DNA from: Dactylosporangium siamense
GTDB lineage: Bacteria; Actinomycetota; Actinomycetes; Mycobacteriales; Micromonosporaceae
Length of the DNA stretch: 64,000 nt
Reading direction: 5' to 3'
Assembly: GCF_016862795.1 (NCBI RefSeq)
Contig: NZ_BONQ01000024.1
Span: 1-64,000, forward strand
The position numbers and the translations under genes are program-made. The notes beneath the pieces are model-generated. The model ran no database searches. It saw nothing but the letters and a program-made list of their open reading frames with translations, and was not told the origin of the DNA. Every line of letters begins with the position of its first letter. Within the stretch, counting starts at the first letter, position 1. Shown here piece after piece: positions 37,408 to 48,933 of this stretch.

Positions 37408-37426
37408 TGCTATGATCGTCGTAGCA
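37408..37426 (+). promoter_or_regulatory. Fic promoter with overlapping inverted repeat
   Basis: TATGAT at 37411-37416 is a good -10 box. It lies in a 19-bp imperfect palindrome with perfect TGCTA / TAGCA ends, 7 nt before the ATG. This looks like autoregulation, perhaps by the winged-helix tail of the Fic protein itself. Confidence 0.5.
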
Positions 37427-37433
37427 TTGTCGC

Positions 37434-38573
37434 ATGCTGTACGCCGTGCCGCCTGTGACCGCTGACGACCGACGGGTCCTGGCCGAGATCGACGAGTTCT
37501 ACGCTGAGTTCCAGCGTTCGACCGGCGGGTCCAAGGCAAGCGAGTGGATCAGTGGCGTTCGGAAGCGACTCGTCGCTGGGGCGATTCGGGGCTCGAACAC
37601 GATTGAGGGCTATACGGTCGAATTGAGTACCGCGTCGGCGATCGTGACCGGGGCGCCGGTTCCAGCGAGTGTTCCGGAAGAGTCCAGGGAGGCCGTGGTC
37701 GGCTACCGGGACGCGCTCACCTGGGTCATGCAGACCCCTGATATGGACTTCTTTGCGCATAGCGAAACCGTGCTGTCGGCGCTGCACTTCATGATGACCC
37801 GGTTCTGGAAGGACAAGTCTCCGGGGCGATACCGCCGGAAAGGCATCGTTGTTACCGGCACGGACCCGCTCGCGCCGGCTTACGTCGGGCCCGGCGCGGA
37901 TGAGGTGCCCGGTCTTATGCGCGAGTTGGTCGAATGGCTCAACGCCGGCGACCTGGACACCCACTTGCTGGTACGGGCCGCGATGGCGCACCTCAACCTC
38001 GTCGCCATCCATCCTTGGCGCGACGGGAATGGGCGGATGTCACGGTGTGTGCAAACGCTGGTCATCGCGCGAGACGGCCGGGTGTACCCGGAATTCTGCT
38101 CGATTGAGGAATGGCTGGGACACGACGTCAATACGCTTGACTACTACCGGGTGCTCCGCGAGACGAACCGTGGCACCTACCAGCCGGAACTCAGCGCGAG
38201 CGGATGGGTGCGGTTCTGCTTGCGGGCCCACCACCTCCAAGCCCAGCTGGTCGGAAAGAGGCTGAAGCTCGGGCGGGATGTATGGACAGCGGCCGAGGAG
38301 ATGGCCGACCGGCTCGCGCTGAACGAGCGGACGGTCTCCGCGCTCTATGCGGCCGCCACCGATCAACTGCGGCGGGATGTCTATCAAAACGAGGAGGGGC
38401 TGTCCCGCGACCAGTCGATCCGTGACATCCGGCGGCTGGAGCAGGCGGGACTCGTGGAGTCGGTCGGATACGGTGCGACGCTGCACTACGTCGCCGCAGG
38501 CGACCTCAAACGAGCTCATGACGAGATCAGCGCGGCGGTGACCGCACCGCCGGTCGAGCCCTACCCGGATTAG
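37434..38573 (+). CDS. Fic-domain protein with winged-helix C-terminus
   Basis: The 379-residue protein transfers AMP (or a similar group) from nucleotide to target hydroxyls. The Fic motif is [12 protein letters not shown] (H193, D197, N199, R201, R204), with W in place of the usual F. The N-terminal inhibitory helix SNTIEG (S54, E58) matches the (S/T)xxxE(G/N) motif, so it is a self-inhibited class II Fic. The C-terminus (~280-365) looks like a winged helix ([19 protein letters not shown]). Lower GC and less biased codons than the host support acquisition. It is the only gene carried by the yyaL insertion; a separate antitoxin gene is absent, consistent with built-in inhibition. Confidence 0.92.
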   Translation: MLYAVPPVTADDRRVLAEIDEFYAEFQRSTGGSKASEWISGVRKRLVAGAIRGSNTIEGYTVELSTASAIVTGAPVPASVPEESREAVVGYRDALTWVMQTPDMDFFAHSETVLSALHFMMTRFWKDKSPGRYRRKGIVVTGTDPLAPAYVGPGADEVPGLMRELVEWLNAGDLDTHLLVRAAMAHLNLVAIHPWRDGNGRMSRCVQTLVIARDGRVYPEFCSIEEWLGHDVNTLDYYRVLRETNRGTYQPELSASGWVRFCLRAHHLQAQLVGKRLKLGRDVWTAAEEMADRLALNERTVSALYAAATDQLRRDVYQNEEGLSRDQSIRDIRRLEQAGLVESVGYGATLHYVAAGDLKRAHDEISAAVTAPPVEPYPD

Positions 38574-38655
38574 GTGCCGCGCGGCTCTCACTGGGTATCG
38601 GTCACGGGTCGTGACACGGCGGATGCCGGACTACCTCTCGTGGCAGGATGGGCAA

Positions 38656-40620
<1,965 letters not shown>

Positions 40621-40675
40621 GACGAACAGTTCAGCGTCAGGCGAACACGCCTGCCCTTGGCATGCCCTTGTAACG

Positions 40676-40691
40676 GTGTAATCGTGTAATC
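40676..40691 (+). repeat. Tandem GTGTAATC repeat in promoter region
   Basis: GTGTAATC occurs twice head-to-tail, at 40676-40683 and 40684-40691, 29 bp before the next start codon. It could be a -10 region (TGTAAT) or a regulator-binding site. Confidence 0.4.
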
Positions 40692-40719
40692 AGCGATACG
40701 CGAGCAAGGGAGTAAGCAC

Positions 40720-41268
40720 ATGCGACGAGGAGAATGGCGGCCCCGCGCCGAGCAGCCACCGCCGGCCACCGACGCGCCCGCCTGGATCGGCGGCGCGCTG
40801 CCCGAGGGCTGGTTCACCGGGCCCGCCGAGATCACCATCGACCGTGACGAGATCACCATCGTCGGGCGGCTCAGCGAGCCCACCCTGGCCGACGACGCGA
40901 GCGACGGCGACCGGGCCGCCGCCGAGCAGGGCCGCATCGCCGGGTTCCGGGAGACCACCCGGGACCAGCGGATCGGCATCGCGCAGCAGTTGGAGCGGCG
41001 TTACCAGCGCAAGGTGGCGTGGGGCGTGCGGGTCGGCGAGACCCGCGAGCTGTTCACCACGTTCTCCGCGCCGGTGATGACCCGCCTCCGGCAGGCGGAG
41101 CGGCAGGTCCTGGACACGCTCGTCGACTCCGGTGTGGCCAGGTCCCGATCCGAGGCCCTGGCCTGGTGCGTGGCGCTGGTCGGCCAGCACACCGAGTCCT
41201 GGCTGGCCGAGCTCCGCCAGGCCATGACCCAGGTGGAGGAACTGCGCAAGCAAGGCCCCACAGTGTGA
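40720..41268 (+). CDS. Hypothetical protein
   Basis: The 182-residue product starts at ATG 40720 with AGGGAG 9 nt upstream. A beta-rich section (WFTGPAEITIDRDEITIVGRL) is followed by a long helical part (GFRETTRDQRIGIAQQLERR). The C-terminal SGVARSRSEALAWCVALVG recalls a ribbon-helix-helix dimerisation helix but is unproven. I recognise it as a conserved actinobacterial hypothetical, often next to purK. A strong terminator separates it from purK. Confidence 0.72.
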   Translation: MRRGEWRPRAEQPPPATDAPAWIGGALPEGWFTGPAEITIDRDEITIVGRLSEPTLADDASDGDRAAAEQGRIAGFRETTRDQRIGIAQQLERRYQRKVAWGVRVGETRELFTTFSAPVMTRLRQAERQVLDTLVDSGVARSRSEALAWCVALVGQHTESWLAELRQAMTQVEELRKQGPTV

Positions 41269-41275
41269 TCCGCGC

Positions 41276-41310
41276 CGGTCGCGGCGCCCGCGACGCGGGC
41301 GCCGCGACCG
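41276..41310 (+). terminator. Strong terminator before purK
   Basis: A perfect 16-bp stem (CGGTCGCGGCGCCCGC / GCGGGCGCCGCGACCG) with a three-base GAC loop follows the stop codon at 41268. Confidence 0.85.
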
Positions 41311-41318
41311 GAAAACGT

Positions 41319-41324
41319 TAGGCT
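41319..41324 (+). promoter_or_regulatory. -10 box for purKE
   Basis: TAGGCT lies 9 nt before the purK ATG and directly after the terminator, with no ribosome-binding site, suggesting a leaderless purK-purE transcript. Confidence 0.4.
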
Positions 41325-41333
41325 CACCAGCCT

Positions 41334-42464
41334 ATGGACTCGCGAACCGGACTCCCCGTCGTGGGCATGGTGGGCGGCGGCCAGCTGGCCCGCATGACCC
41401 ACCAGGCCGCCATCGCCCTCGGCCAGTCGCTGCGCGTGCTCGCCGTCTCCGCCGACGACGGGGCCGCGCTCGTCGCCGCCGACGTGGTCATCGGCCGGCA
41501 CGACGACCTCGACGCGGTCCGGGCCTTCGCGAAGGGCTGCGACGTGGTCACCTTCGACCACGAGCACGTGCCCGGCGACCTCATCCGCACCCTCGCCGCC
41601 GAGGGCGTCACCCTGCTGCCCGGCGCGGACGCGCTGCGGTTCGCCCAGAACAAGCGCGAGATGCGCACGCACCTGGCCGAGCTGGGCTTCCCCGTGCCCA
41701 GGTGGACGGCGGGGGACATCAAGGCCTTCGGCGACGAGGTCGGCTGGCCGATCATCGTGAAGACCGCAACCGGCGGCTACGACGGCCGCGGAGTCTTCGT
41801 GGCGAACTCACAAGACGACATCCCGGACCATCCCGACCTGATCGGCGAGGAAAGGGTCCAGCTCAAGCGGGAGCTGGCCGCCGTCGTCGCCAGGTCGCCG
41901 CTGGGCCAGGTCGCCGCCTACCCGGTCGTCGAGACCGTCCAGAAGGACGGCATCTGCGTCGAGGTGCTCGCGCCCGCCCCGGACCTGGACGAGGACCTCG
42001 CGATCGAGGCGCAGCGGCTCGCCATCGACCTCGCCACCCGCCTCGGCGTGGTCGGCGTGCTCGCCGTCGAGCTGTTCGAGACGACCGACGGCCGGATCCT
42101 GATCAACGAGCTGGCGATGCGCCCGCACAACTCCGCGCACTGGACCATCGAGGGCGCCAGGACCTCGCAGTTCGAGCAGCACCTGCGGGCCGTGCTCGAC
42201 TACCCGATGGGCGACACCCGGCTCACCGCACCGGCCGTGGTGATGGCCAATGTGCTGGGCGGCGCACCTGGCGGCATGTCGATCGACGAGCGGCTGCACC
42301 ACCTCTTCGCCGAGGAGCCCGGCGCCAAGGTCCACCTCTACGGCAAGCAGGTCCGCCCCGGCCGCAAGATCGGCCACGTGACGGTCCTGGGCGACGACCT
42401 GGAAGACTGCCGCCGGCGCGCCGCCAGGGCCGCCCGCATCCTCGAAGAAGGGTATGAGCATTGA
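41334..42464 (+). CDS. purK: 5-(carboxyamino)imidazole ribonucleotide synthase
   Basis: The 376-residue ATP-grasp enzyme carboxylates AIR to N5-CAIR in purine synthesis. The N-terminal [11 protein letters not shown] and the ATP-grasp segments [17 protein letters not shown] and [19 protein letters not shown] are typical. Length is normal. It starts the purKE operon and overlaps purE by 4 nt (TTGA). Confidence 0.95.
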   Translation: MDSRTGLPVVGMVGGGQLARMTHQAAIALGQSLRVLAVSADDGAALVAADVVIGRHDDLDAVRAFAKGCDVVTFDHEHVPGDLIRTLAAEGVTLLPGADALRFAQNKREMRTHLAELGFPVPRWTAGDIKAFGDEVGWPIIVKTATGGYDGRGVFVANSQDDIPDHPDLIGEERVQLKRELAAVVARSPLGQVAAYPVVETVQKDGICVEVLAPAPDLDEDLAIEAQRLAIDLATRLGVVGVLAVELFETTDGRILINELAMRPHNSAHWTIEGARTSQFEQHLRAVLDYPMGDTRLTAPAVVMANVLGGAPGGMSIDERLHHLFAEEPGAKVHLYGKQVRPGRKIGHVTVLGDDLEDCRRRAARAARILEEGYEH

Positions 42465-42964
42465 CCGACGTCGGCATCATCATGGGCAGCGACTCGGACT
42501 GGCCCGTGATGCGCCTGGCCGCCGAGGCGCTGGACGAGTTCGGCATCGCCCATGAGGTGCGGGTCGTGTCCGCGCACCGCACGCCGCACCTGATGCTCGA
42601 CTACGCCGGCCAGGCCGCCGACCGCGGGCTGAAGGTCATCATCGCCGGCGCGGGCGGCGCGGCGCACCTGCCCGGCATGGTCGCCTCCGTGACCCCACTG
42701 CCGGTCATCGGCGTCCCCGTGCCGCTCAAGTACCTGGACGGCATGGACTCGCTGATGTCGATCGTGCAGATGCCGGCCGGCATCCCGGTCGCCACCATGG
42801 CGATCGGCGGCGCCCGCAACGCCGGCCTCATGGCCGTGCGCATCCTGGCCGCCGCGGACCCGGCCCTGCGGGCGAAGGTCCGCGACTTCCAGGATGCGTT
42901 GCGAACGATGGTGGCGGAGAAGGACGCCGCCCTCACTCAGCAGGTCACGGGCTCCAGGGGTTAG
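42461..42964 (+). CDS. purE: N5-CAIR mutase
   Basis: The 167-residue enzyme converts N5-CAIR to CAIR. The family signatures [14 protein letters not shown] and [13 protein letters not shown] and the [12 protein letters not shown] loop are present. It starts at TTG 42461 overlapping the purK stop. Its last 20 bases overlap the end of the convergent GH2 gene. Confidence 0.95.
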   Translation: MTDVGIIMGSDSDWPVMRLAAEALDEFGIAHEVRVVSAHRTPHLMLDYAGQAADRGLKVIIAGAGGAAHLPGMVASVTPLPVIGVPVPLKYLDGMDSLMSIVQMPAGIPVATMAIGGARNAGLMAVRILAAADPALRAKVRDFQDALRTMVAEKDAALTQQVTGSRG

Positions 42965-45767
42965 CCAGGTTCCAGCTGCTGTCGGCGCTCAGCGCCTGCG
43001 GCCGTTGGAAGCCGGTGCCGTTGCCGGCGGAGATGTACACCGCCGACTCGAAGTGCCGCAGGTATGCGCCCGCGATGTTGATCGACTCGAAGGTGATGCC
43101 GGTGCCGCCGATGCCCGGGCGGGCGCAGAAGGTGGCGTCGGCGGAGAACAGCGCCGAGCCGTCGTTCACCGCGTTGCGGACCCGGCTGTCGGCGTGCCGC
43201 AGGAACTGGCCCGGGAAGTTCACCGACTCGAACGAGTAGCAGGACGAGTCGGCGAGACCCCGGCGGACCGTGTACGTGGCGTCGGCCTTCAGCAACGCGC
43301 TGCTGCCACCGTTGACGATCTCGGTGTACGCGAGGCTGTCGGCGTGGCGCAGGTACCGGTCGGTGAAGCCCCACGTGGTGACCTGCAGCGACTTGCGCAC
43401 GTCGGTCTGCAGGAGCACCGAGCTGCGCCACAGGGCCGGCACCGCGGTGTTCCAGGTCGCGTCGGCGGCGAAGCCGGACGCGGTGTCCCACGCGTTGGGG
43501 CCGCCGCTGCGGGCCAGGTAGACGTTGTCGGCGTAGTGGCGGATGTACGAGCCGGGGAAGTTGAGCGACTCGAACGACGTGCCCCCGGCGGCCAGCCCGG
43601 GCCGGCTGCACCAGGTCGCGTCCGCGGCGAAGCTGCCGCCGGTGTTGGCGTCGATGCGGACCCGCAGGTTGCTGTGCCGCAGGTACTGGCCGGGGAAGTT
43701 GACCGACTCGAACGAGGAGCACCGCGGGTCGGCCAGGCCGGTCACCGTGCGGAACGACGCGTCCTGCCGCGCCCCGTCGGCGCCGGCGGAGCTGAGCACG
43801 TCGGTGCGGGCGAAGGAGTTCGAGTGCCGCAGGTAGCGGTTCGTCAGCCCGGCCGTGGTGACCTGGAACGACCGGACGTGCCCGAGCGTCAGCGGCACCG
43901 CCGCGTTGAGGTTCTTCGACGCGTTGATCAGGTTGGTGTTGGCCGCCCGGACCAGGTTGGTGTCGACCTTCTGCACCCGCCGGTCGTAGGTGAGCAGGCC
44001 GTTGTACTCGCCCTCGACGTCGGTGATCTCGGTGTACACGTAGGCCGAGAGTCCCCTGGTCGTCATGAGCGCCTGCGTGTCCCGGATCATGCCGGTGAAC
44101 CGGTCGTTGAGCTGCGCGTTGCTGAACACCTGCTCGTAGGCGAAGAACTGGTTGTCCGGGCTCCACTCGTTGCCGGGGGAGCGCAGGCCGATGCCGCCGA
44201 ACTCACCGAGCACCGAGACGCGGTTGCCTGACGGCAGCGGGGCGTCCGGGCCCGTGTAGATGTGCCAGTCGATGATGTCGCCGGTGCCGGGATCGCCCTT
44301 GGACGCGCAGCAGTTGTAGCCGCTGTGCGGGTTGATCAGGCGGGTCGGGTCGTAGTTCTTGAGATCCGTGGTGATCCGAGCAGTGTCAGCGAGGTTCCAC
44401 TCACCCCAGCCCTCGTTGAAGGGCACGTAGGTGACGACCGCGGGGGAGAAGCGGTGCTCGTCGATGATCTCCCGGGCCTCCGACTCCAGTTCCGCGATCT
44501 GTGCCGGCGTGCGGTTCGCGTCGAACGCCTGGGTCGACGGGATGTCCTGCCACACCAGCAGGCCGAGCCGGTCGGCGTGGTAGTACCAGCGCGCGGGCTC
44601 GACCTTGATGTGCTTGCGGACCATGTTGAAGCCGAGGTCCTTGTGCTTCTGCAGGTCGGAGGCGAGCGCGGCGTCGGTCGGCGCGGTGTAGAGCCCGTCG
44701 GGCCAGAAGCCCTGGTCGAGCGTGCCGGCCTGGAAGATGAACTCGCCGTTGAGGGTCGGCCGCAGCACGCCGTTGACCAGCTTCTTGCCGATCTCCCGCA
44801 TGCCGAAGTAGCTGACGACCTGGTCGACGGTCGCCCCGCTCGAATTGCGCAGCGAGACCCGCAGGTTGTAGAGGAACGGGTCGTCGGGCGACCAGCGCCG
44901 CGCGTTGGGCACCGGCACGGTGAACTCGGTGAACCCGCCGGTGGCGCTGCCGACGACGGTCGAACCGTTGAGCGCCTCGGCGAAGACCGTATGGCCGGTG
45001 ACGTCGCCGCGGGTGAACACCCGGACCCGGGCGGTGTTGCCGGCCAGGTTGGCGTAGATGTCGACCGAGTAGATCGACGACACGGGGGTCGGCTCCAGCC
45101 AGACCGTCTGCCAGATCCCGGACGTCGGGGTGTAGAAGATGCCGCTCGGGTTGTTGGTCTGCTTGCCGATCGGCTGCTTCTCGCCGCGGCCGTCCGTCGG
45201 GTCGTACACCCGGACCACGATCTCGTTGACGCCCCCGTTGAGCTGCGGGGTGATGTCGACCTCGAACCGGTCGTAGCCGCCCTTGTGGGTGGTCACCTGC
45301 ACGCCGTTGACCCAGACGGTGGCCTCGTAGTCCACCGCGCCGAAGTGCAGCTGGACCCGGCGGCCGGTCCAGCCGGCCGGCACGGTGAACGTGCGCCGGT
45401 AGAACATCAGGTCCCGGTTGTCGTTGCGCATGATGCCGGACAGCGCCGACTCGACCGGGTAGGGCACCAGGATCCGCTCGGGCAGCGTCTGGCCCAGCGG
45501 CGGCGCCGCGTTGCGGTTCACATTGCCTGCGCCATCGGTGGCGGGGTTGAGGAACTCCCACTCGCCGTTGAGCGACTGCCAGTCCGGGCGGGTCATCTGC
45601 GGCCGGGGGTATTCCGGCAGCGGGTTCGTGGTGGAGACCTGGTTGGTCCACGGGGTCGTCAGCGGCGGCGTCTTCGGCACCACGGCGGAGGCGGGTGTAC
45701 CGGCTGTGACCAGCGCACATGATGCGAGGGTCAGGGCGGCGAGGGTACGGGCGAGAAGATGACGCAT
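42945..45767 (-). CDS. Secreted GH2-family glycoside hydrolase with two AbfB (CBM42) domains
   Basis: The 940-residue product has a Sec signal peptide ([18 protein letters not shown]), a jelly-roll, an Ig-like and a catalytic GH2 domain with the acid/base glutamate in [10 protein letters not shown] and the nucleophile in [10 protein letters not shown]. Two arabinofuranose-binding AbfB beta-trefoil domains follow (~655-940), each with three [14 protein letters not shown]-type repeats. It probably attacks an arabinose-substituted polysaccharide side chain; beta-galactosidase or other GH2 activities are possible. ATG 45767 has AAGGAG 5 nt upstream. Neighbouring galactan genes suggest pectic/arabinogalactan substrates. 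Confidence 0.88.
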   Translation of the reverse strand: MRHLLARTLAALTLASCALVTAGTPASAVVPKTPPLTTPWTNQVSTTNPLPEYPRPQMTRPDWQSLNGEWEFLNPATDGAGNVNRNAAPPLGQTLPERILVPYPVESALSGIMRNDNRDLMFYRRTFTVPAGWTGRRVQLHFGAVDYEATVWVNGVQVTTHKGGYDRFEVDITPQLNGGVNEIVVRVYDPTDGRGEKQPIGKQTNNPSGIFYTPTSGIWQTVWLEPTPVSSIYSVDIYANLAGNTARVRVFTRGDVTGHTVFAEALNGSTVVGSATGGFTEFTVPVPNARRWSPDDPFLYNLRVSLRNSSGATVDQVVSYFGMREIGKKLVNGVLRPTLNGEFIFQAGTLDQGFWPDGLYTAPTDAALASDLQKHKDLGFNMVRKHIKVEPARWYYHADRLGLLVWQDIPSTQAFDANRTPAQIAELESEAREIIDEHRFSPAVVTYVPFNEGWGEWNLADTARITTDLKNYDPTRLINPHSGYNCCASKGDPGTGDIIDWHIYTGPDAPLPSGNRVSVLGEFGGIGLRSPGNEWSPDNQFFAYEQVFSNAQLNDRFTGMIRDTQALMTTRGLSAYVYTEITDVEGEYNGLLTYDRRVQKVDTNLVRAANTNLINASKNLNAAVPLTLGHVRSFQVTTAGLTNRYLRHSNSFARTDVLSSAGADGARQDASFRTVTGLADPRCSSFESVNFPGQYLRHSNLRVRIDANTGGSFAADATWCSRPGLAAGGTSFESLNFPGSYIRHYADNVYLARSGGPNAWDTASGFAADATWNTAVPALWRSSVLLQTDVRKSLQVTTWGFTDRYLRHADSLAYTEIVNGGSSALLKADATYTVRRGLADSSCYSFESVNFPGQFLRHADSRVRNAVNDGSALFSADATFCARPGIGGTGITFESINIAGAYLRHFESAVYISAGNGTGFQRPQALSADSSWNLANPWSP

Positions 45768-45886
45768 CGAACTCCTTCTGGCGGGAAAGAGCACGCGGAA
45801 CCGGCGCGCGGCCGGTTGGCGGTCGGTCGCGCGCTGGTGGCGGGCGTGGCAGTGAACATCGACGGACTTGGGTGGAGTCCGGGTTC

Positions 45887-45912
45887 CGGGAACGTAACAT
45901 GAAACATTCCCG
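45887..45912 (-). promoter_or_regulatory. Inverted repeat in the GH2 promoter region
   Basis: CGGGAA at 45887-45892 and TTCCCG at 45907-45912 flank an AT-rich 14-bp centre (CGTAACATGAAACA). This may be a LacI-type or other operator; it does not match the galactan-locus operator. Confidence 0.4.
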
Positions 45913-45971
45913 AACGGAACAGCTCACATGTGCCCAAGAATCAAACAAAACCCATCACACGCGGGCACGAA

Positions 45972-46009
45972 AAAGCTCACGTCACCCGTGGTGCGGGCGC
46001 GTGAGCTTT
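45972..46009 (-). terminator. Intrinsic terminator of the cold-shock gene
   Basis: On the minus strand AAAGCTCACG pairs with CGTGAGCTTT (10 bp) and is followed by TTTTTCG, a classical rho-independent terminator 13 bp past the stop. Confidence 0.85.
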
Positions 46010-46022
46010 CAGCGTGGTGCTG

Positions 46023-46226
46023 TCAGACGGGACGGATGTTCGAGGCCTGGGGGCCCTTGGCGCCCTGGGTCACCTCGAACTCGACCCGCTGGTTCTCCTC
46101 GAGGCTGCGGAAGCCGCCCGTGGCGATGGCCGAGTAGTGCGCGAACAGGTCCGCGCCGCCGCCGTCCGGCGTGATGAATCCGAAGCCCTTTTCGGCGTTG
46201 AACCACTTCACGGTGCCGACAGTCAT
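46023..46226 (-). CDS. cspA: Cold-shock protein (CspA family)
   Basis: The 67-residue protein is a single cold-shock domain that binds single-stranded nucleic acid. The RNP1 motif KGFGFITP and RNP2 LFAHYSAI are intact. It starts [14 protein letters not shown] at ATG 46226, with GAGGAG 6 nt upstream. Its mRNA has an unusually long 5' leader with a terminator-like hairpin near the likely start site, and ends in a strong intrinsic terminator. Confidence 0.95.
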   Translation of the reverse strand: MTVGTVKWFNAEKGFGFITPDGGGADLFAHYSAIATGGFRSLEENQRVEFEVTQGAKGPQASNIRPV

Positions 46227-46318
46227 TTGATGCTCCTCGCAGGTTGATGGCGTCCACACCGTGCGGACGCCGCGTCGCTGCGGCTGATTACCCTCATCCC
46301 AAGACAGGGCTGGAACGC

Positions 46319-46357
46319 AAAAAAGCGCCCAGGGCATCTGATACCCACCCAGGCGCT
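46319..46357 (-). promoter_or_regulatory. Terminator-like hairpin at the 5' end of the csp leader
   Basis: On the minus strand AGCGCC-T-GGG pairs with CCC-TG-GGCGCT and runs directly into six T residues. It lies just after a candidate -10 (TACTTT, 46366-46361) and about 95 nt before the cold-shock start codon. This suggests premature termination in the leader, or a temperature-sensitive structure; alternatively it protects csp from upstream transcription. Confidence 0.55.
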
Positions 46358-46536
46358 GGCAAAGTATGCGGAAACCAAAACTGCAACGCTTCACACTCTA
46401 CCACGGCAAAAGCCGCCTAACGGCCAGAACGAGGGAACCGGACGAGGACCGTTCCGGCCGGCGGGTGTACCGTGACCCCGGAAGGTCCGGCCATTTTCAT
46501 CCCTGGCGCCGAGCCCGCCGACGAAAGGTGGGCGCG

Positions 46537-47664
46537 GTGAACACGTCCTTCGGCCTGTTGAGCACATACCCGCCGACCCAGTGCGGTGTCGCCGCGTTCG
46601 CGGGGGCGCTCAGCACCGCGCTGTCCGCCGCGGCGGGCGTCGACCGGGTCGGTGTCGTGCGGGTCGTCGACTCGCCGACCTTCACCGACCGGCCCGAGGT
46701 GATCGCCCACCTGCAGGCCAACGCGGCCGGCTCCGCCGAGGTCGCCGCCGCCGCGCTGGACCGGCACGACGTGGTGATCGTCAACCATGAGTACGGCATC
46801 TTCGACGGCAACGACGGCGACGGCGTGCTCGACCTGCTGCACCGGCTCCGCTCGCCCAGCATCATCGTGCTGCACACCGTGCTGCGCCGGCCGACCCCGC
46901 ACCAGCAGTGGGTCCTGGAGACCGTGGCGTCGCTCGCCGGCGCGGTGGTCATCACGACCGAGTCGGCCAGGACGCGCCTGCACGAGACCTACACGGTCGA
47001 CCCGGGCAAGGTGCACGTCATCCCGCACGGTGCGCTGGTGCAGCCGGCGATCCGCACGATCAGCTCGTCCGGGGAGCCGATGGTCCTCACCTGGGGGCTG
47101 CTCGGCCCGGGCAAGGGCGTGGAGTGGGCCATCGCCGGGATGCGCGAGGTCAGGCATCTCTCGCCGCGCCCGCGGTATGTGATCTCGGGCCAGACCCATC
47201 CGAAGGTGCTCGCCGAGGAGGGCGAGTCCTACCGGCTGGGGCTGTACAAGAAGGTCCGGGCGTTCGGCGTGGCGGACCTGGTCAGGTTCGAGCGCTCGTA
47301 TGCGGACCCGTCGGCGCTCGCCCGCCTGGTCGACCGGGCCGACGTCGTGGTCCTGCCCTACGACACGACCGACCAGGTGTCCTCCGGCGTGCTGCACGAG
47401 GCGGTCGCGGCGGGCAAGCCCGTCATCGCGACCAAGTTCCAGCACGCGGTGGAGCTGCTCGGCACCGGCGCGGGCCTGCTCGTGCCGCACCGCGACGGCG
47501 CCGCGATCGGTGCCGCGCTCAAGCGGCTGCTCACCGACCCGGACCTGGTGGCGGGCATGCGCGCCGAAGGCCTGCGGCGCACCGCCGGCACCGACTGGGA
47601 CACCATCGCCACGCGCTATCTCGCCCTGGCTGCGACCCTGCAGGACGCCACCTCCAAGGCCTGA
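46537..47664 (+). CDS. GT4-type glycosyltransferase
   Basis: The 375-residue product is a GT-B glycosyltransferase of the family that includes retaining GT4 enzymes. The donor-binding C-terminal half shows GPGKGVEWAIAGMREV and the E-x7-E-type region SSGVLHEAVAAGKPVIATKF. N-terminal STYPPTQCGVAAFAGALS is typical of sugar transferases that build surface polymers or small glycosides. GTG at 46537 has AAAGGTGG 6 nt upstream. Donor and acceptor are unknown. A terminator follows at 47675. Confidence 0.85.
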   Translation: MNTSFGLLSTYPPTQCGVAAFAGALSTALSAAAGVDRVGVVRVVDSPTFTDRPEVIAHLQANAAGSAEVAAAALDRHDVVIVNHEYGIFDGNDGDGVLDLLHRLRSPSIIVLHTVLRRPTPHQQWVLETVASLAGAVVITTESARTRLHETYTVDPGKVHVIPHGALVQPAIRTISSSGEPMVLTWGLLGPGKGVEWAIAGMREVRHLSPRPRYVISGQTHPKVLAEEGESYRLGLYKKVRAFGVADLVRFERSYADPSALARLVDRADVVVLPYDTTDQVSSGVLHEAVAAGKPVIATKFQHAVELLGTGAGLLVPHRDGAAIGAALKRLLTDPDLVAGMRAEGLRRTAGTDWDTIATRYLALAATLQDATSKA

Positions 47665-47674
47665 GCACCCTCGC

Positions 47675-47708
47675 ACACACGGACCCGCCCTGCGGCGGGT
47701 CCGTGTGT
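47675..47708 (+). terminator. Terminator after the glycosyltransferase gene
   Basis: A perfect 15-bp stem (ACACACGGACCCGCC / GGCGGGTCCGTGTGT) with a CTGC loop. Confidence 0.85.
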
Positions 47709-47715
47709 CGTTACT

Positions 47716-47731
47716 CCGTGAGCGCTCCCGG
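47716..47731. promoter_or_regulatory. Galactan-locus operator 1
   Basis: CCGTGAGCGCTCCCGG followed by AATCAG. Core palindrome GAGCGCTC. The same extended sequence (with A for G in two places) recurs at 51554, pointing to a shared LacI-family regulator. Confidence 0.7.
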
Positions 47732-47753
47732 AATCAGCGCGCCACGTGGATCC

Positions 47754-47797
47754 TTGACACATGTAGATGGCCGAATTGAGACTGGGAGCGTTCACGG
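47754..47797 (+). promoter_or_regulatory. Galactanase promoter with overlapping operator 2
   Basis: TTGACA at 47754-47759 is a perfect -35 box. The operator CTGGGAGCGTTCACGG at 47782-47797 lies at the expected transcription start, so bound repressor would block it. The sugar-transporter promoter at 51618-51660 has the same arrangement and almost the same sequence. Confidence 0.7.
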
Positions 47798-47820
47798 AAC
47801 ATCACCCCGAAGGAGTTCCC

Positions 47821-48933
47821 GTGCGCAGAAGTCCCCGCCTGGCCGCCCTCATGGGCGCGCTCCTGCTGGGCGCCGCCGCCCCAGCGCTGACCCCGGCCGC
47901 GCCCGCCACCGCGGCCACCACCCTCACCATGCGCGGCGCGGACGTCTCGTCCCTGCAGCGCAGCCTCGACCTGGGCGCCAGGTACTACACCGCGGCCGGC
48001 GCCGCCGCCGACCCGCTCGACGTGCTCAAGGGCGCCGGCGTCAACTACGCCCGGCTCCGGATCTGGAACAACCCCGCCAGCGGCTACAACAACCTCGCGA
48101 AGGTGCTGATCGACGCCAAGCGGGTCAAGGCCAAGGGCCTCGCGCTGATGGTCGACTTCCACTACTCCGACACCTGGGCCGACCCGGGCAAGCAGTACAA
48201 GCCGGCGGCGTGGGCGAGCCACGGCATCGCGGCGCTGCAGACTGACGTCTACAACTACACGTACAACGTCTGCACCGCGCTCAAGGCGCAGGGCACCACG
48301 CCGGACAGCGTGCAGATCGGCAACGAGATCAACGTCGGCATGCTGTGGAACGACGGCAAGGTCGTCAACAACAACTTCACCAACCTCAGCCTGCTGCTGA
48401 AGGCCGGTTACAACGCGACCAAGGCGTGCAACAGCGCCACCAAGGTCATCATCCACACGGCCGACGCCGACAGCCAGGCCAACGCCCGCTGGTTCTACGA
48501 CGGCATCACCGCCAAGGGTGTCGCCTGGGACCTCACCGGGCTGTCGTACTACTGCATGTGGCACGGCACGCTGTCGAACCTGGCCACGGTCATCACCGAC
48601 GTGCGCACCCGCTACGGCAAGCCGGTCGTGCTCGCGGAGACCGCGTATCCGTTCACCTCGGCCAACGCCGACGGCGAGGCCAACTCGGTGGGCAGCACGT
48701 GCTCCGGCTACCCGGCGACCTGGGCCGGGCAGGCGGCCAACTTCACCGCCGTGCAGAACACCGCCCGCGGCGCCGGCGCGATCGGGGTCTTCTACTGGGA
48801 GCCCACCTGGTATGCGGTCCCCGGCAACGGCTGGGACCCGGCGAACATCAACGGCACCGGCAACCAGTGGGACAACATGGCGGTCTTCAACTGGACCGGC
48901 CAGGTCAACCCGAACGTGGTCTGGACCCCGTAG
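47821..48933 (+). CDS. Secreted GH53 endo-beta-1,4-galactanase
   Basis: The 370-residue product has a signal peptide (RRSPRLAALMGALLLGAAAP) and a GH53 catalytic domain. The acid/base is E169 in QIGNEINVGM and the nucleophile E273 in VLAETAYPF; GADVSSL near the mature N-terminus and NYARLRIWNNP are family hallmarks. GH53 enzymes cut beta-1,4-galactan of plant arabinogalactan. GTG 47821 has AAGGAG 6 nt upstream. No extra carbohydrate-binding domain is present. The ABC importer and GH42 gene nearby would take up and hydrolyse its products. Confidence 0.93.
   Translation: MRRSPRLAALMGALLLGAAAPALTPAAPATAATTLTMRGADVSSLQRSLDLGARYYTAAGAAADPLDVLKGAGVNYARLRIWNNPASGYNNLAKVLIDAKRVKAKGLALMVDFHYSDTWADPGKQYKPAAWASHGIAALQTDVYNYTYNVCTALKAQGTTPDSVQIGNEINVGMLWNDGKVVNNNFTNLSLLLKAGYNATKACNSATKVIIHTADADSQANARWFYDGITAKGVAWDLTGLSYYCMWHGTLSNLATVITDVRTRYGKPVVLAETAYPFTSANADGEANSVGSTCSGYPATWAGQAANFTAVQNTARGAGAIGVFYWEPTWYAVPGNGWDPANINGTGNQWDNMAVFNWTGQVNPNVVWTP

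Noticed and set aside
41276-41310. A possible riboswitch before purK
   Set aside because: It is a simple perfect 16-bp hairpin without purine-riboswitch features and is better explained as a terminator.
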